A stretch of 64,000 nucleotides of DNA from Eikenella exigua (lineage in GTDB: Bacteria; Pseudomonadota; Gammaproteobacteria; Burkholderiales; Neisseriaceae). The position numbers and the translations under genes were made by a program. A model generated the notes under the pieces. That model made no database searches and was not told the DNA's origin. It saw only the letters and a list, made by a program, of their open reading frames with translations. Shown here in pieces: positions 13,776 to 21,917 of the stretch; positions within the stretch are counted from its first letter, which is position 1; each line of letters begins with the position of its first letter. The stretch lies in the NCBI RefSeq assembly GCF_008805035.1, contig NZ_CP038018.1, positions 496,001 to 560,000 of the forward strand, read 5' to 3'.

Positions 13776-13790
13776 GCCAGCTAGCAGCGC

Positions 13791-13866
13791 AATAGAGCCG
13801 TTTCAAACGGGAGCGAAACCAGGCAAGCCAATGCCGCATATCCTTCTTTTTTGAAACGGCTAAATT
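13791..13866. repeat. inverted repeat downstream of prmA
   Basis: Arms AATAGAGCCGTTTCAAA (13791-13807) and its near-complement at 13850-13866 match at 15 of 17 positions around a 42-bp middle that faintly resembles the Correia core read backwards (AGGCAAGCCAATGCC). It may be an eroded miniature element or the prmA terminator. Confidence 0.4.
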
Positions 13867-14026
13867 CATGGCAAATGGTTTGGCGGGAGTAGCCAGGTGG
13901 CACAAATTTCCTGCAAAATATACAAAAAACCGACAGTTAGCCGCTAAAAGGCTACCTGAAAATGGTAAAAGCGCATTAATTTTCTTAAAATAGCGGCCGA
14001 AACATCAGTATTTGGATTGCCGACAC

Positions 14027-14842
14027 ATGAAAACCGTCAAACTCAGTTGCCCCCGCTGCCAAGCGGAGAATCATTATGCCGTAGCCGATTTGCAGGCAGC
14101 CAACGGGCGGGTGCAGTGCAGCCAGTGCCGGCACGCCTTCACGGTAACGCGCAAGCCAAAAGCCCAGAGCGCGCCTGCCGCCAAAGCCGAAATTCTGCAG
14201 GAAGACGTGATTCACGCCAAAATGCCCCTGCGCGAAAAGCTCGCCCGCCTCAAACAGCAATCTGCCGCCTTGGCCGCACAGCAGGCCGGGCAGGATGCCG
14301 ATGAGCCCCTGCACACCCAGAAAAAACCGCTGGCCGCCGAGCTGGACGAAATCGACAGCCGCTTGCGCCGCCAGCGCATGGCGCTGGATAACAACACCGG
14401 CCAAGCCATGCCCTTCAAATTGGCCGAAGCCGAGCACAATGCCCACAGCGCCGATGCCATCGAAGCCTTACTGCAACGCTCCGCTTCCACTCCGCCGCCC
14501 CCCGCCGTGCTGCCCAGCATCGATACCCTGCTCAAAAGTGCGCAATCTGCCGCTGCCAGCCATGGGCGAACCCAAAATATCCATATTCAAGCCGAGAGTT
14601 TGGTGTTCAATTTAGTCTCCGGTCGTGATCCCGGCGGCATCCAGCTGCCTGCCGCAGCCAAACTGCCAGCCGTTATCGACCAGCCCGCCGACAACCTGCT
14701 CTCTGCACCTTCCGGCCCCCCGAATGTTCCTGCATCTGCCGCCGCGGTGCACAGCGAATTCAACTGGACGCTGGCTTCTTTAGCCGCGCTCACTGTTTTG
14801 ATTATGCAGCTGTTTTACTATTTGCTGATTATGAAGCACTAA
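14027..14842 (+). CDS. zinc-ribbon membrane protein (MJ0042-type finger)
   Basis: A 271-residue protein with an N-terminal MJ0042-type zinc ribbon: Cys8-X2-Cys11 and Cys31-X2-Cys34, followed by HAFTV. A long alanine/glutamine-rich charged middle follows, with likely coiled-coil character around residues 65-130. One C-terminal membrane helix (LAALTVLIMQLFYYLLI, about 250-267) ends the protein, so it should be tail-anchored with the ribbon in the cytoplasm. Similar proteins sit next to prmA in Betaproteobacteria; the role is unknown. The ATG at 14027 starts the ribbon directly; a TTG 15 bp upstream is less likely. Confidence 0.75.
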   Translation: MKTVKLSCPRCQAENHYAVADLQAANGRVQCSQCRHAFTVTRKPKAQSAPAAKAEILQEDVIHAKMPLREKLARLKQQSAALAAQQAGQDADEPLHTQKKPLAAELDEIDSRLRRQRMALDNNTGQAMPFKLAEAEHNAHSADAIEALLQRSASTPPPPAVLPSIDTLLKSAQSAAASHGRTQNIHIQAESLVFNLVSGRDPGGIQLPAAAKLPAVIDQPADNLLSAPSGPPNVPASAAAVHSEFNWTLASLAALTVLIMQLFYYLLIMKH

Positions 14843-14860
14843 ATCACAGCACCGAATGTG

Positions 14861-14907
14861 AAAAGGCTACCTGAAAACTAGAAGAACTGGTTTTCAGGTA
14901 GCCTTTT
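14861..14907 (+). terminator. DUS-pair hairpin after zinc-ribbon gene
   Basis: AAAAGGCTACCTGAAAAC and its inverted partner pair over about 17 bp and are followed by TTTT on the plus strand, 19 bp after the stop codon. Confidence 0.7.
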
Positions 14908-15110
14908 ATGATGCTGGAAGCAAGGGCTATGTCCTGTTTAACCAGCATAGTTTGCAGGTCTACCTTGGTTGGAATAAGCTGGATGGCGTGCGCTGCCGAC
15001 TGTTGAATGGCCACCACCAAGTGCAGTTGTGTACGGCGCCGCATGCCAATCGGCAGGCAGTGCGGGCATTTGAGCGCCGGATGGCGGCGTTTTTGCAAGC
15101 GGCAGGATAG
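14895..15110 (+). pseudogene. possible gene remnant of unknown family
   Basis: A stop-free frame ending at TAG 15108-15110 reads like protein: YDAGSKGYVLFNQHSLQVYL and onward through VRAFERRMAAFLQAAG. It has no ATG, GTG or TTG near its beginning and runs out of a DUS copy, so it looks like the 3' end of a gene whose front was replaced by DUS sequence. I do not recognise the family. It could also be a chance open frame. Confidence 0.3.
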
Positions 15111-15137
15111 CCTGGCCGCTTGATTGATGTGCGAAAT

Positions 15138-15169
15138 AAAGGCTACCTGAAATTTTTCAGGTAGCCTTT
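15138..15169 (+). terminator. DUS-pair hairpin upstream of tRNA-Arg
   Basis: AAAGGCTACCTGAAA and its inverted partner, with a 2-bp loop, after the gene remnant at 14895-15110. Confidence 0.55.
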
Positions 15170-15258
15170 GTATGGAAGGACAGGCTTACAGTTTGCCGCC
15201 GGAAGGCGACAAATTTTTTGCCTTTGTGCCGGTTTTGGGTTAATCTTACGCGCTTCTC

Positions 15259-15335
15259 GCACCCATAGCTCAGTTGGATAGAGTGTCAGTTTCCGAAGCT
15301 GAAGGTCACAGGTTCGATCCCTGTTGGGTGCGCCA
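15259..15335 (+). tRNA. tRNA-Arg (CCG)
   Basis: A 77-nt cloverleaf with acceptor arms GCACCCA and TGGGTGC, discriminator G and encoded CCA. The anticodon loop TTCCGAA gives CCG, reading CGG codons. Confidence 0.96.
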
Positions 15336-15348
15336 GTTATTTGGGAAG

Positions 15349-15370
15349 GCAGCCGGTTGGCTGCTTTTTT
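15349..15370 (+). terminator. Rho-independent terminator of tRNA-Arg
   Basis: GCAGCC (15349-15354), loop GGTT, GGCTGC (15359-15364), then six T. A textbook terminator with no DUS in it. Confidence 0.9.
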
Positions 15371-15482
15371 GTTGCTTGGTCGTTTTAAAATGGCATGATA
15401 CGGTGTTGATTCACCTTATTTTTATACCAGCTGACGACTATAAATTTCAGGTAGCCTTTCCAGTGAGGCTACCTGAAAATTT

Positions 15483-16142
15483 TTAGAAGCGGAACGATGA
15501 GGCTTTTTTCACGGCGGGGCCGCTGAGGGCAGGGGCTACGGTATCAAACATCACGCTTTGTTCGTAGCTGTCTTCGCCGTTGCATTGCACGAGCAGGGCG
15601 CGCATTACGGGCTCTTGGCCAACGATCACCGCCATGCAGCCGCCGGCAGGCAGTTTGTTGCGCAGGGTTTCGGGCATCACGGGGCAAGAGCCGCCCACGT
15701 AGATGGCACTCACGGTGGCGATGGGTGGATTCACCAGACCATCACTGATGCGGTAGTCGATATTGGTGAGGCCAAGGCTGTCGAGCACGGCTTTGGCTTG
15801 TTGCTGCTGGGTTTCATCAGTGTCGATGGTGATGACGCGGCCAGCGAGTTTAGCCAGCACGGCGGTGGCATAGCCGGAGCCGGTGCCGATTTCGAGCACG
15901 GTGTCTTTTTTGGTGAGCTTCAGGCCTTGAATCAGGCGGGCAACCACTTTGGGCTCGAGCATGGCGCTGCCGTTGGGCAGGGGCAGGGAGAGATCGGCGT
16001 AGGCGTAGGCTTGCTGTTCGGGGGCAACGAATTGTTCGCGCGGCACTTCGGCCAAGGCGTCGAGAACATCGAAATCCAATACGCTCCAAGGGCGGATTTG
16101 CTGTTCGACCATGTTGAATCGGGCTTGTTCGAAAAAGTTCAT
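15483..16142 (-). CDS. pcm: protein-L-isoaspartate O-methyltransferase family protein
   Basis: Methylates isoaspartyl residues in damaged proteins to allow their repair. The 219-residue product carries the PCMT signature: N-terminal NMVEQQIRPWSVLD, then LPLPNGSAMLEPKVVARLI, and SAM motif I VLEIGTGSGYATAVLAKLA. The start at 16142 (MNFFEQARFNM) is chosen over a longer frame to 16217 because it begins the conserved region. The stop is closely followed by a DUS pair (15444-15479). The branch is the divergent Pcm-like group common in Betaproteobacteria, so activity on isoaspartate is inferred. Confidence 0.85.
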   Translation of the reverse strand: MNFFEQARFNMVEQQIRPWSVLDFDVLDALAEVPREQFVAPEQQAYAYADLSLPLPNGSAMLEPKVVARLIQGLKLTKKDTVLEIGTGSGYATAVLAKLAGRVITIDTDETQQQQAKAVLDSLGLTNIDYRISDGLVNPPIATVSAIYVGGSCPVMPETLRNKLPAGGCMAVIVGQEPVMRALLVQCNGEDSYEQSVMFDTVAPALSGPAVKKASSFRF

Positions 16143-16232
16143 TATTCTGCTCCGCAACGGGGGTGGTATGTGTTTGAAGGCTGGATTATAAGCTAATTCG
16201 GTGTTTATGGGCGGCAAAAGTGTGGCGGCAGA

Positions 16233-16261
16233 AAAGGCTACCTGAAATTTCAGGTAGCCTT
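16233..16261 (-). terminator. perfect DUS palindrome downstream of maeB
   Basis: AAGGCTACCTGAAA directly abuts its inverted copy, giving a 28-bp near-perfect palindrome with an A-rich flank in the minus-strand downstream direction of maeB. Confidence 0.65.
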
Positions 16262-16283
16262 GATTTTTACTGTTGCAGCTGGT

Positions 16284-18566
16284 TTAGCCTTGGCGCTGTG
16301 CATCCACGGCGGCCAGTGCCACCATGTTTACCAAACGGCGCACGGAGGCGAGCTGGTTGATGATGTGCACAGGTTTTTTCATGCCCAGCAGAATCGGACC
16401 CACGGTTACGCCGTCGGGGCTAGCGACGCGCAGCAGGTTGCAGCTGATGTTGGCGGCTTCCACGTTGGGCATCACCAAGAGGTTGGCGGCGCCTTTCAGG
16501 GCGGAATCGGGCATGCTTTGCTGGCGCAGGCTTTCCACTAAGGCGGCATCGCCCTGCATTTCGCCGTCGATTTCCAACTGCGGGGCGGCTTGACGGATGA
16601 GCTCAAGCGCATGGCGCATTTTTTCGGCACTTTCGGAGGGCACGGAACCAAAGTTGGAGTGCGAGAGCAGCGCAACCTTGGGCGTGATGCCGAAGCGTTG
16701 GATTTCTTCGGCGCACATCAGCGTGCTTTGGGCAATTTGCTCGGCAGTCGGATTGGCGTTTACATAGGTGTCGGCGATGAACAAGTTGTGGCCGCCGAAA
16801 ATCAGCGCGTTCATGGCGCAGGCGGTGTGGTCGGGGTTGTTGTAGCCGACAACGTTGGAAACGATGCCGAGGTGGTGCTGGAAATGGCCGACTGTGCCGC
16901 ACACCATGGCATCGGCATGGCCGAGCTGCAGCATGAGCGCGCCGATGAGGGTGGTGTTAGCAAGCACGCGGCGCTTGGCCAAATCGGGGGTGATGCCGTT
17001 GCGCTGCTGCAGGCGGTAGTATTCCTGCCAGTATTCTTGGTAGCGCGGATCGTTTTCGTTGTTCACGATTTCGAAATCGCTGCCAGGGCGGATGGTGAGC
17101 CCCATTTTTTGGATGCGCTCTGCGATTACGGCGGGACGGCCGATGAGAATCGGCGAGGCCAGCTTGGCAGACGCAATCTGTTGGGTGGCGTGCAGCACGC
17201 GCTCGTCTTCGCCTTCGGCCAACACCACGCGTTTGAGGGCTTGGCGCGCTTGGGCGAAGATGGGTTTCATAAACAGGCCGGATTTATAAACAAACTCGTT
17301 CAGTTTTTCTTCGTAAGCGGCAAAATCGGCAATCGGGCGGGTGGCCACGCCGGAATCCATGGCGGCTTTGGCTACGGCAGGCGCTACACGGGAAATCAGG
17401 CGCGGGTCGAAGGGTTTGGGAATCAGGTATTCGGGGCCGAATTTCAGCTCGGCGCCGGTGTAGGCGGTGGCAACTTTGTCGTTTTGCTCGGCCATGGCCA
17501 AATCGGCAATGGCGCGCACGGCAGCCAGCTTCATTTCTTCGTTGATGGTGGTGGTACCCACATCGAGTGCGCCGCGGAAGATGAAGGGGAAGCAGAGAAC
17601 GTTGTTCACCTGGTTGGGGAAGTCGGAACGGCCGGTGCCGATAATCACATCGGGGCGGGCGGCTTTGGCTTCCGGCGGCCAAATTTCGGGCTGCGGGTTG
17701 GCCATGGCCAGCACGATGGGCGAAGCGGTCATTTGCTTGAGCATATCGGTGCTCAATACATTGGGGCCGGAGAGGCCGAGGAAGATGTCGGCGCCGGGCA
17801 CGGCATCGCCAAGATTGCGCCAGCCTTTGTCTTCAATGGCATAGCGCACTTTGCTGGCATCCATGCGTTCGCGGTCTTCGCGGGTTTGGTAGATCACGCC
17901 TTTAGAGTCGCACACGGTGATGTTTTCGCGTTTCATGCCCAAAGCCACGAGCAAGTCGAGGCAGGCAATGGCAGCCGCACCAGCACCAGAGCATACCAAG
18001 CGCACTTGGCCGATATCTTTGCCCACCAGGCGCAGCCCGTTGAGAACGGCGGCGGCGGTGATGATGGCCGTGCCGTGCTGGTCGTCGTGGAATACCGGGA
18101 TTTTGCAGCGTTCGCGCAGTTTTTTCTCAATGTAGAAGCATTCGGGCGCTTTGATGTCTTCCAGGTTGATGCCGCCGAAAGTAGGCTCGAGCGAGGCGAT
18201 GATGTCCACCAATTTTTCGGGGTCGGCTTCATTGATTTCGATATCGAACACGTCGATGCCGGCGAATTTTTTAAACAATACGCCTTTGCCTTCCATCACT
18301 GGTTTGCTGGCCTCGGCACCGATATTGCCCAAACCGAGCACGGCCGTGCCGTTGGAAACCACGGCCACCAGGTTGCCGCGTGCGGTGTATTTATAGGAAT
18401 CCTGCGGGTTGGCTTGGATTTCCAGGCAGGGAGCGGCCACACCCGGAGAATAGGCCAGCGACAGGTCGTGCTGGGTGGCCAGCGCTTTGGTGGGGGCTAC
18501 CTGAATTTTGCCGGGCTGCGGATATTGGTGAAAATCGAGGGCGGCTTGTTTCAGCATATCGTCCAT
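16284..18566 (-). CDS. maeB: NADP-dependent malic enzyme with phosphotransacetylase-like domain
   Basis: Converts malate to pyruvate and CO2 with reduction of NADP. The 760-residue product has the malic enzyme half (about 1-420) with SLAYSPGVAAPC, the catalytic region around TARGNLVAVVSNGTAVLGLG, and the dinucleotide fold LVCSGAGAAAIACLDLL. The C-terminal half (about 430-755) is a phosphate acetyltransferase-like domain (VVLAEGEDERVLHATQQI) that usually serves as an allosteric acetyl-CoA sensor. The start at 18566 (MDDMLKQAALDFHQYP) replaces a longer frame to 18638. It is monocistronic. A 661-frame plus-strand ORF across it is a shadow. Confidence 0.95.
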   Translation of the reverse strand: MDDMLKQAALDFHQYPQPGKIQVAPTKALATQHDLSLAYSPGVAAPCLEIQANPQDSYKYTARGNLVAVVSNGTAVLGLGNIGAEASKPVMEGKGVLFKKFAGIDVFDIEINEADPEKLVDIIASLEPTFGGINLEDIKAPECFYIEKKLRERCKIPVFHDDQHGTAIITAAAVLNGLRLVGKDIGQVRLVCSGAGAAAIACLDLLVALGMKRENITVCDSKGVIYQTREDRERMDASKVRYAIEDKGWRNLGDAVPGADIFLGLSGPNVLSTDMLKQMTASPIVLAMANPQPEIWPPEAKAARPDVIIGTGRSDFPNQVNNVLCFPFIFRGALDVGTTTINEEMKLAAVRAIADLAMAEQNDKVATAYTGAELKFGPEYLIPKPFDPRLISRVAPAVAKAAMDSGVATRPIADFAAYEEKLNEFVYKSGLFMKPIFAQARQALKRVVLAEGEDERVLHATQQIASAKLASPILIGRPAVIAERIQKMGLTIRPGSDFEIVNNENDPRYQEYWQEYYRLQQRNGITPDLAKRRVLANTTLIGALMLQLGHADAMVCGTVGHFQHHLGIVSNVVGYNNPDHTACAMNALIFGGHNLFIADTYVNANPTAEQIAQSTLMCAEEIQRFGITPKVALLSHSNFGSVPSESAEKMRHALELIRQAAPQLEIDGEMQGDAALVESLRQQSMPDSALKGAANLLVMPNVEAANISCNLLRVASPDGVTVGPILLGMKKPVHIINQLASVRRLVNMVALAAVDAQRQG

Positions 18567-19006
18567 GGAATATAGATCCTTTTTTTGAGGGAGTGGATGG
18601 GGAGCGGCCTTGAGGCTGCCTGAAAGCGTGAATTCCAATGAGGCCTATGCTTTCAGGTAACCTTTTTTGAGCTAATTTAGATTTGGAGTGTTTGTGAGCC
18701 CCTCCACCTCCCGCAAGCGGGTGGAGGAGTTTGGAACTCCTGGACGCTGGTCCGGTGTTTGTCCCGCTTGTACATATAGTCGAATTGCTGAAAAACCGTA
18801 ACGGTGTTGTGCTGCCTGACCGGACCCCATAAAAATCACCATGCGGTTTTTATGGGAACCTGCCGTGCTACCTGTACTGTCTGCGGCAGCGCGCCTTGCT
18901 ACGCTTCTTTTCAACTATAAAATGCGGTTTGCCAAGTATTCGCCGGAAGTTTTTTGCTTACGGCGGGGAATGCTGGCTGATGATGCCGCGTTTGTCGCGC
19001 CGGAGC
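18567..19006. other. intergenic region between maeB and methyltransferase gene
   Basis: No gene seen. It contains a pair of diverged DUS copies (AGGCTGCCTGAAA at 18613 and a partner near 18650), a GC-rich hairpin near 18698-18732 (CTCCACC against GGTGGAG), and a long, degenerate Correia-like element at 18775-18919. Confidence 0.6.
18775..18919. repeat. Correia-like miniature element 2 (degenerate, long form)
   Basis: Starts TATAGTCGAATTGCTG and ends TTTCAACTATA. The second half (GCCGTGCTACCTGTACTGTCTGCGG) matches the core of the other copies, and the first half (AAAAACCGTAACGGTG) matches the usual left core. At 145 bp it is about 40 bp longer than the others, as in the long Correia class. 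The terminal repeats are eroded. Confidence 0.6.
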
Positions 19007-19774
19007 TCAAGCGCGGATTCCCTTTACAGCGTGGGCGCGGGCAGTCACGTGGATGCTGCCGTCAGGTTCGGCAGGCAGGCGTTCTTGTAATGCCGCGCGT
19101 ACTGCCGCCTGCATGTCTGCCGGTAAGGCGGCAAAGCGGGCACCGATGCTGGCGCTATCGGCCAGTGCCTGCCAGTAGGCGGCGAAATCGGGATAGCGTT
19201 GGGCGACGGTGAAAGCGCAGGTTTCCACTTCTTGCAGGCCGGCCTGCTCCCACAAGGCCTGCAACTGCGCGAGTGCGGTTGTTTCATCGGAGGCGGCTCG
19301 GTCGGGCTGCACGCCGCAGTCGAGCAGGGCGGCAAAAGCGTCGGCGTAGGGGAAGCCATGCGGCAAATCCCAAATGTAGGTGGCAATCATCCCGCCACTG
19401 CGCACCACGCGCTGCATTTCACGCACGGCTTGCAGCGCATCAGCGAGAAAGACGATAACCAGCGCCATTGCGGCAGCATCGAAACTGCCAGTGGCAAAGG
19501 GCAAGGCGTTGGCATCGCCGTGGTGCAGGGCGATTGTCTGCGGCAGACGCTGTCGTGCGTGGACAAGCAGTTCCGGCGAGATGTCGATGCCGTCCAGTCT
19601 TGCCGGTTGTGCCTGTTGCCACAACAGTTCGCTGAATATGCCGCTGCCGCAGCCGTTATCCAGCCAGCGCAGGCCGTGCGGTTGTCCCAGCCAGTCTAAA
19701 AATTGTTCGCCTGCCGCGCGGCTCCAGCCGCCCATGTAGCGTTCGTAAGCGGCGGGATCGTTGAATTGGGCCAT
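19007..19774 (-). CDS. class I SAM-dependent methyltransferase
   Basis: A 255-residue cytosolic methyltransferase. Motif I is WLDNGCGSGIFSELL near residue 38, followed by the acidic loop LDGIDISPELL, motif II around ANALPFATGSFDAAAMALV, and motif III EMQRVVRSGGMIATYIWD, the Methyltransf_11 pattern. The substrate is unknown; similar proteins are annotated as UbiE/COQ5-like but lack evidence for quinone methylation, and a true ubiE is present at 55304-56041. The gene stands alone. An AGTGTG stretch upstream gives no clear ribosome site. Confidence 0.75.
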   Translation of the reverse strand: MAQFNDPAAYERYMGGWSRAAGEQFLDWLGQPHGLRWLDNGCGSGIFSELLWQQAQPARLDGIDISPELLVHARQRLPQTIALHHGDANALPFATGSFDAAAMALVIVFLADALQAVREMQRVVRSGGMIATYIWDLPHGFPYADAFAALLDCGVQPDRAASDETTALAQLQALWEQAGLQEVETCAFTVAQRYPDFAAYWQALADSASIGARFAALPADMQAAVRAALQERLPAEPDGSIHVTARAHAVKGIRA

Positions 19775-19947
19775 TATAGTGTGTTAGAAGTAGTGTGTTA
19801 TAAGGGTATAGTTTTGCATAGATAACTGGTTGCCCGCCCTACCTGCTACGTTTGTCTACCGGTGTTCCTGTGCTGCGGCATCCCAGTGGTAGATTTTCTA
19901 TCTGAAATTTTCAGGTAGCCTTTACCTGTGTCAATTGCTTTATTATT

Positions 19948-21306
19948 CTACTCTAAGCTCTCAAACCCTGTCACTTCCAGCCCGAAGCCGGTGAGGCCAG
20001 TGAGGGAAGAGGGCTGGCCGAGCACGCGCATTTTTTTCACGTGGAGGTTGGCGAGGATTTGCGCGCCGATGCCGTAGGTTTTGCTGTCCCACTGGCGGGT
20101 TTGGTTTTTGCCTTTGGGCAGGGTGCGGTTGAGCAGGGCGGCGCCGTCTTCGGTGCGGTGCAACAGGATGGCGACGCCGTGTTCGACGGCTTGGATGCGT
20201 TCAAGGGCTTGCGGCAGCGGCCAGGAGTGGCGGGGGTTGGTTTGCAGGAAATCCATGGCGCTGAAGGGTTCGTGTACGCGCACGAGGGTTTCGGTGTCGG
20301 GCTGCGGGCTGCCTTTCACTAGGGCGAGGTGGGTTTCGCCGGAGAGTTTGTCTACATAAACGTGCTGGCGGAAATCGCCCCAGGGGGTGTGGACGGGGCT
20401 ACTGCCCATTTCTTCGAGCAGGGTTTCGGTGCGGCTGCGGTATTCGATGAGGTCGGTGATGGTGCCGATTTTGAGGCCGTGCTGCTGGGCGAATTCGGTG
20501 AGCTCGGGCATGTGCGCCATGGTGCCGTCATCGTTGATGATTTCGCAGATAACGGCGGCGGGGATGAGGCCGCACATTTGGGCTAAATCGACACCGGCTT
20601 CGGTGTGGCCGGCGCGCACGAGCACGCCGCCTTTTTGGGCGCGCAGGGGGAAGATGTGGCCGGGCTGGACGATGTCCTCTGGCTGGGCAGCAGGGGAAAC
20701 GGCGGTTTGGATGGTCAGCGCGCGGTCGGCGGCGGAAATGCCGGTGGAAATGCCGTGGGCGGCTTCGATGGATACGGTGAAGTTGGTGCCGTATTGCGCG
20801 CCGTTGTGTTGGGTCATGAGGGGGAGGTTGAGTTTGTCCACCAGCTCTTCGGCCATGGGCAGGCACACGAGGCCGCGGGCGTGTTTGATCATGAAGTTGA
20901 TGGCTTCGGGGGTAACGAATTGGGCGGCCATGAGCAGGTCGCCTTCGTTTTCGCGGTCTTCGGCATCGGTGATGATGACCATTTTGCCGGCTTTGAGGTC
21001 GGCCAGAATTTCGGGGATAGTGGAAATGGGGACGGACATGGGATGAGTATTCCTGTGGGTGGGTTGTGGGGCAGATGCGGGCTGGTTGTGGTCGGTATCG
21101 AGCCACAGCGCGGGCATGCCGGCGCTGTGTTCGATTTTGCGGGCTTTGCGCTCGCCGAAGGGCTTGTTTTTCAACAGGGCGGAGAGTTCACCTTGGTTGA
21201 TGCCGGTGGCGGATACGAAATCAATCTGCCGGCCTTGGTGCAGGCGGTTGATCCATTCGCGTAGGTTGCGGCGGCGCAGTTCGGCAATATTAATGGGGCT
21301 GGGCAT
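19948..21306 (-). CDS. ribB: HTH-like domain fused to RibB with degenerate GTP cyclohydrolase II domain (RibBX type)
   Basis: Residues 90-300 are 3,4-dihydroxy-2-butanone-4-phosphate synthase (signature ITDAEDRENEGDL), which makes the four-carbon precursor of riboflavin. The C-terminal region (about 305-452) has the GTP cyclohydrolase II fold, but the cysteine zinc ligands are gone (VRVHEPFSAMDFLQ replaces the usual CLTGD/CDCG blocks), so only RibB activity is expected. Residues 1-75 resemble a small helix-turn-helix (TGINQGELSALLKNK, then GERKARKIE). An internal ATG at 21039 has its own AGGA site 11 bp upstream, so a separate RibBX of 363 residues may also be made. It follows the VOC gene by 15 bp. 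Confidence 0.85.
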   Translation of the reverse strand: MPSPINIAELRRRNLREWINRLHQGRQIDFVSATGINQGELSALLKNKPFGERKARKIEHSAGMPALWLDTDHNQPASAPQPTHRNTHPMSVPISTIPEILADLKAGKMVIITDAEDRENEGDLLMAAQFVTPEAINFMIKHARGLVCLPMAEELVDKLNLPLMTQHNGAQYGTNFTVSIEAAHGISTGISAADRALTIQTAVSPAAQPEDIVQPGHIFPLRAQKGGVLVRAGHTEAGVDLAQMCGLIPAAVICEIINDDGTMAHMPELTEFAQQHGLKIGTITDLIEYRSRTETLLEEMGSSPVHTPWGDFRQHVYVDKLSGETHLALVKGSPQPDTETLVRVHEPFSAMDFLQTNPRHSWPLPQALERIQAVEHGVAILLHRTEDGAALLNRTLPKGKNQTRQWDSKTYGIGAQILANLHVKKMRVLGQPSSLTGLTGFGLEVTGFESLE

Positions 21307-21321
21307 GGGCTACCTGAAATT

Positions 21322-21708
21322 TTAAGCGGGCGAATGCAGGCCGATGCGGTTGCCTTCGCTGTCTTCGATAAAGGCGGCAAAACCGTTGGAAATGGGGAAT
21401 TTGGCGGTGAGTATTTTGCCACCGGCCGCTTCGGCGGCACGGGCGGTTTCGGTGCAGTCGGCGCAGTTGAAAAACACGGTGATGCCGCCGTGGCCGGCAG
21501 GTTGTGCAGCGGGGTCGTGCCAGAGCATGCCGCCGATGCCGTATTGCTCCCAAGCGGGGGCGAACAGATACATTTTGTGTTGCGGGTCTTTGCCGGGTAC
21601 TTCTTGCAGGGGCAGGCCGAACACGGTTTCGTAGAAGCGGGCGGCACGTGCTAAGTCTTGCACATTGAGGGCAAACCAGCTTACGGGATTTTGCGGGGTG
21701 TTGTTCAT
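21322..21708 (-). CDS. VOC (glyoxalase/bleomycin resistance) family protein
   Basis: A 128-residue single-module VOC protein. The opening block VSWFALNVQDLARAARFYE and the end block FIEDSEGNRIGLHSPA are typical, with paired beta-alpha-beta-beta-beta modules expected. The central GGITVFFNCADC stretch fits the AraC-linked PhnB/glyoxalase-like branch. Metal and substrate are unknown. It ends 15 bp before the HTH-RibB frame and probably shares its transcript. Confidence 0.8.
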   Translation of the reverse strand: MNNTPQNPVSWFALNVQDLARAARFYETVFGLPLQEVPGKDPQHKMYLFAPAWEQYGIGGMLWHDPAAQPAGHGGITVFFNCADCTETARAAEAAGGKILTAKFPISNGFAAFIEDSEGNRIGLHSPA

Positions 21709-21823
21709 TAGAGATTCCTGGTGGTGTGGGTGGTAAACTTGGGCGACTATACGGCGCTTGGTTGGAAAAGTAAAGTTAGATTGGTGGCGATGAAAAATTA
21801 CTTTTAAGCAATATTCGATATTC

Positions 21824-21865
21824 GGTTTTCAGGTAGCCTGCCGGCGGCCAAAGGCTACCTGAAAC
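21824..21865. repeat. DUS pair upstream of FAD oxidoreductase
   Basis: Inverted DUS copies facing outward (TTTTCAGGTAGCCTG and AGGCTACCTGAAAC) with a 9-bp middle, in the divergent spacer between the VOC and FAD genes; a third copy at 21903 lies at the FAD gene start. Confidence 0.7.
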
Positions 21866-21917
21866 CCCCGTCTTGCCGCTACAATACTGCTCATCCCAAT
21901 TTTTCAGGTAGCCTCAA

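Noticed and set aside
16590..18575. 661-residue plus-strand ORF opposite maeB
   Set aside because: Antisense shadow. The GC-rich third positions of maeB remove stops from the opposite frame; the product is low-complexity His/Gly/Val-rich.
19775..19947. TATAG-containing spacer after the methyltransferase start, looking like a worn Correia element
   Set aside because: Only a weak match to TTTGTAC-like core and no matching inverted ends.
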